Source of the DNA: Spirochaetaceae bacterium
GTDB taxonomy: Bacteria; Spirochaetota; Spirochaetia; Treponematales; Breznakiellaceae
Assembly (NCBI GenBank): GCA_031290405.1
Contig: JAITNO010000157.1
Location: 1 to 6,663, forward strand
DNA length: 6,663 nucleotides
Reading direction: 5' to 3'
The position numbers and the translations under genes were made by a program. This document shows positions 5,504-6,663 of this stretch, in pieces. The notes under the pieces are model-generated. The model saw only the letters and a program-made list of their open reading frames with translations. It was not told the origin of the DNA and searched no databases. Position 1 is the first letter of the stretch. Each line of letters opens with the position of its first letter.

Positions 5504-6570
5504 ACGACGCCAAGACTGCCCCTTGCCGCCATTTCGGACACTGCGGCGGCTGCACGTTGCAGGATGTGGAGTATCCCGAACAGCTTGCCCGAAAAGAAAA
5601 GAAGCTCGCACAGCTCTTTGAGCGCGCGGCAGGCTTCGGCGCAATCCCCGCCGTCGAAATTGTGCCCTCGGCTCCTTACGGCTACCGCGACCGGTTTCAG
5701 TTCCACCGCGTCGACAAGGCCCTGTACAAACAGCTCAACGCGCGCTACAAGCATCTTAAAACCGACAAGCTCGTCCTGTCCAACGCAGGGCTTGCCGCGC
5801 GGCGGAAGTGCGACATCATCCCCATAGACGACTGCCCCGTCGCAAACCCCCTCGTGCGCGACGCGTTGCGCGAGGGCAAAATCAAGCCGCCGCTGGACAA
5901 AGACCGCTGGACCGTCTACGGCAGAGACAAAACCCTCCTTGCCGAAGGCGGCAAGGAGCGCGGCAAGATCATCCTGTGCGGCAAAGAGGTCATCGTGGAC
6001 GCCGGCCTCTTTTTCCAGAGCAACGGCGCGCTACTGGAAACGCTCATCAAGAGGATCGTCGCCCTTGCGGAGGACGTCGGCAACAAAGAGCGGGCGGGGG
6101 ATTTCTATTGCGGCGTCGGAACCTTCGCCGTTTTCTTGCAGGACGTCTTCCCGTGCGTCGACCTGCTCGATGAAAATCCCGCCTCCATCGCGTTGGCGCG
6201 CGACAACATGGCGCGGACGCGCAGGGAGGGCGCCAGTGGCGAGGCGCGCACCCGCTTTTGGGCAATGACCGACCATCAGTGGGCAAAGGAACGTCAGCGC
6301 CTGAAGGAGCCCTACGACTTCCTCGTCGTCGACCCCAGCAGGCAGGGCCTCTCCCCCATGATGCGCGCCTGGCTCCGCGAAAACAAACCCCGCACCCTCG
6401 TCTATGCGTCGTGCGACCCCGTCGCGCTCGTCCGCGACGCGCAGGAGCTCACCGCCTGCTACGCGCTGGAAACGCTCACCCTCTACGACTTTTACCCGCA
6501 AACCGAGCACATGGAGACGCTCGCCGTCTTCCGCCTCAAGGAGGAGGGGGGCGCGCCCCCCTCCTGCTAA
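5500..6570 (+). CDS. 23S rRNA/tRNA uracil-C5 methyltransferase (RlmC/RlmD/TrmA family), TRAM-less, 4Fe-4S
   Basis: A 356-residue SAM-dependent enzyme that methylates C5 of a uridine in structured RNA. Four cysteines fit the family iron-sulfur cluster: C9, C15 and C18 (CRHFGHCGGC) and C112 (IDDCPVANP). YGYRDRFQF (60-68) is the conserved RNA-side motif. SAM-binding motifs are FFQSN (171-175), FYCGVGTF (202-209) and DLLDENP (221-227). DPSRQGL (278-284) leads to the catalytic nucleophile C305 in VYASCDP, and E339 in TEHMET is the expected general base, so the active site looks intact. There is no N-terminal TRAM domain. That layout, with a cluster but no TRAM, is like E. coli RlmC, whereas TrmA lacks the cluster and RlmD has TRAM; the target base cannot be assigned. 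No ribosome-binding site precedes the ATG, which overlaps the upstream stop as ATGA, so translation is probably coupled. Codons strongly favour C or G endings. Confidence 0.92.
   Translation: MNDAKTAPCRHFGHCGGCTLQDVEYPEQLARKEKKLAQLFERAAGFGAIPAVEIVPSAPYGYRDRFQFHRVDKALYKQLNARYKHLKTDKLVLSNAGLAARRKCDIIPIDDCPVANPLVRDALREGKIKPPLDKDRWTVYGRDKTLLAEGGKERGKIILCGKEVIVDAGLFFQSNGALLETLIKRIVALAEDVGNKERAGDFYCGVGTFAVFLQDVFPCVDLLDENPASIALARDNMARTRREGASGEARTRFWAMTDHQWAKERQRLKEPYDFLVVDPSRQGLSPMMRAWLRENKPRTLVYASCDPVALVRDAQELTACYALETLTLYDFYPQTEHMETLAVFRLKEEGGAPPSC
6542..6565. terminator. Perfect 24-bp palindrome at a convergent gene junction
   Basis: All 12 base pairs are complementary around the centre at 6553/6554 (GGGGGGCGCGCCCCCC core flanked by AGGA and TCCT). 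As RNA it would form a 10-bp, almost all-GC stem with a 4-nt loop from either strand. It encodes the final residues of the methyltransferase and begins just beyond the stop codon of the minus-strand gene. Neither strand has a T-run after it, so it is not a classical intrinsic terminator. It could block read-through in both directions or protect 3' ends. Confidence 0.6.
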
Positions 6571-6663
6571 AAACAAGCGGCTTCGTAAATCGCGCGATAG
6601 AGGAGGATGGAGAGTTCGCGGTGGCGCTCGAGGGGTTTGTCCGCGGGGGTTTTGAGGCGGGCC
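6567..6663 (-). CDS. C-terminus of an unidentified convergent gene (partial)
   Basis: Read on the minus strand from the window edge, a frame of 31 residues runs without a stop to TAG at 6569-6567: ARLKTPADKPLERHRELS, then ILLYRAIYEAACF. Codon choice (CGC, CTC, GCC, GAG, ATC) matches the GC-rich genes of the window, and the segment looks like an amphipathic helical C-terminus, so I believe it is coding. The family is not recognisable from this fragment. Its stop codon overlaps the TAA of the methyltransferase (6568-6570) on the opposite strand. Confidence 0.6.
   Translation of the reverse strand, partial: ARLKTPADKPLERHRELSILLYRAIYEAACF

Noticed and set aside
5111..5644. Minus-strand frame of 177 codons across the 5500 junction
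   Set aside because: Low-complexity Gly/Arg-rich product spanning two well-supported plus-strand genes; no ribosome-binding site or family.
6031..6576. Minus-strand frame of 181 codons opposite the methyltransferase
   Set aside because: Codon-bias shadow; the plus-strand frame contains the SAM motifs and catalytic C305 and E339.

Overview
The window reads as a spirochaete chromosome segment, most likely from a Treponema-like bacterium of fairly high GC. The main evidence is the block in the middle. It contains a FliA/WhiG-type sigma factor, a FapA/DUF342 protein with a Jag_N-like N-terminus, a small hydrophilic protein ending in DPNLGQYIDISG, and a membrane-anchored coiled-coil protein. I recall this combination next to the sigma-28 gene in treponemes. 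The taxon is inferred from gene content and was not tested by any search.

Positions 1-406 carry no convincing gene. Positions 1-163 are a 21-bp tandem repeat that runs off the left edge. Each unit contains the inverted repeat TGAGA-N2-TCTCA. Positions 164-371 are GC-rich non-coding DNA packed with short inverted and direct repeats, including two copies of a 20-bp sequence built on the perfect palindrome CCGCCCGCGGGCGG. Several of these hairpins are followed by T-runs when read on the minus strand, so they look like terminators facing left. A plausible sigma-70 promoter lies at 372-400, immediately before the first gene.

From 407 to 6570 there are seven genes, all on the plus strand, with overlaps or gaps of at most 34 nt. 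This looks like one operon: a sugar-phosphate-type nucleotidyltransferase; a two-helix membrane protein with a long charged tail; the sigma factor; the FapA-like protein; two small accessory proteins; and a TRAM-less, iron-sulfur m5U RNA methyltransferase. Two junctions use 4-base stop/start overlaps (GTGA near 1315, ATGA near 5500). At two others the ribosome-binding site overlaps the upstream stop codon. Translation is therefore probably coupled along much of the operon.

The central four to five genes look like a motility module. The sigma factor would direct late flagellar genes, and FapA with its neighbours is probably accessory to flagellar assembly or localisation. The flanking nucleotidyltransferase and methyltransferase genes are visibly richer in G/C-ending codons than the sigma factor and fapA, and have no obvious motility role.

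At the right edge the operon meets the C-terminus of a convergent minus-strand gene. The two stop codons overlap, and a perfect 24-bp GC-rich palindrome sits inside the last codons of the methyltransferase. I see no complete novel defence or mobile system. The most unusual items are the helically phased repeat array, the leftward terminator-like cluster, the palindrome at the convergent junction and a four-tract G-quadruplex motif in the template strand near 5405-5427.
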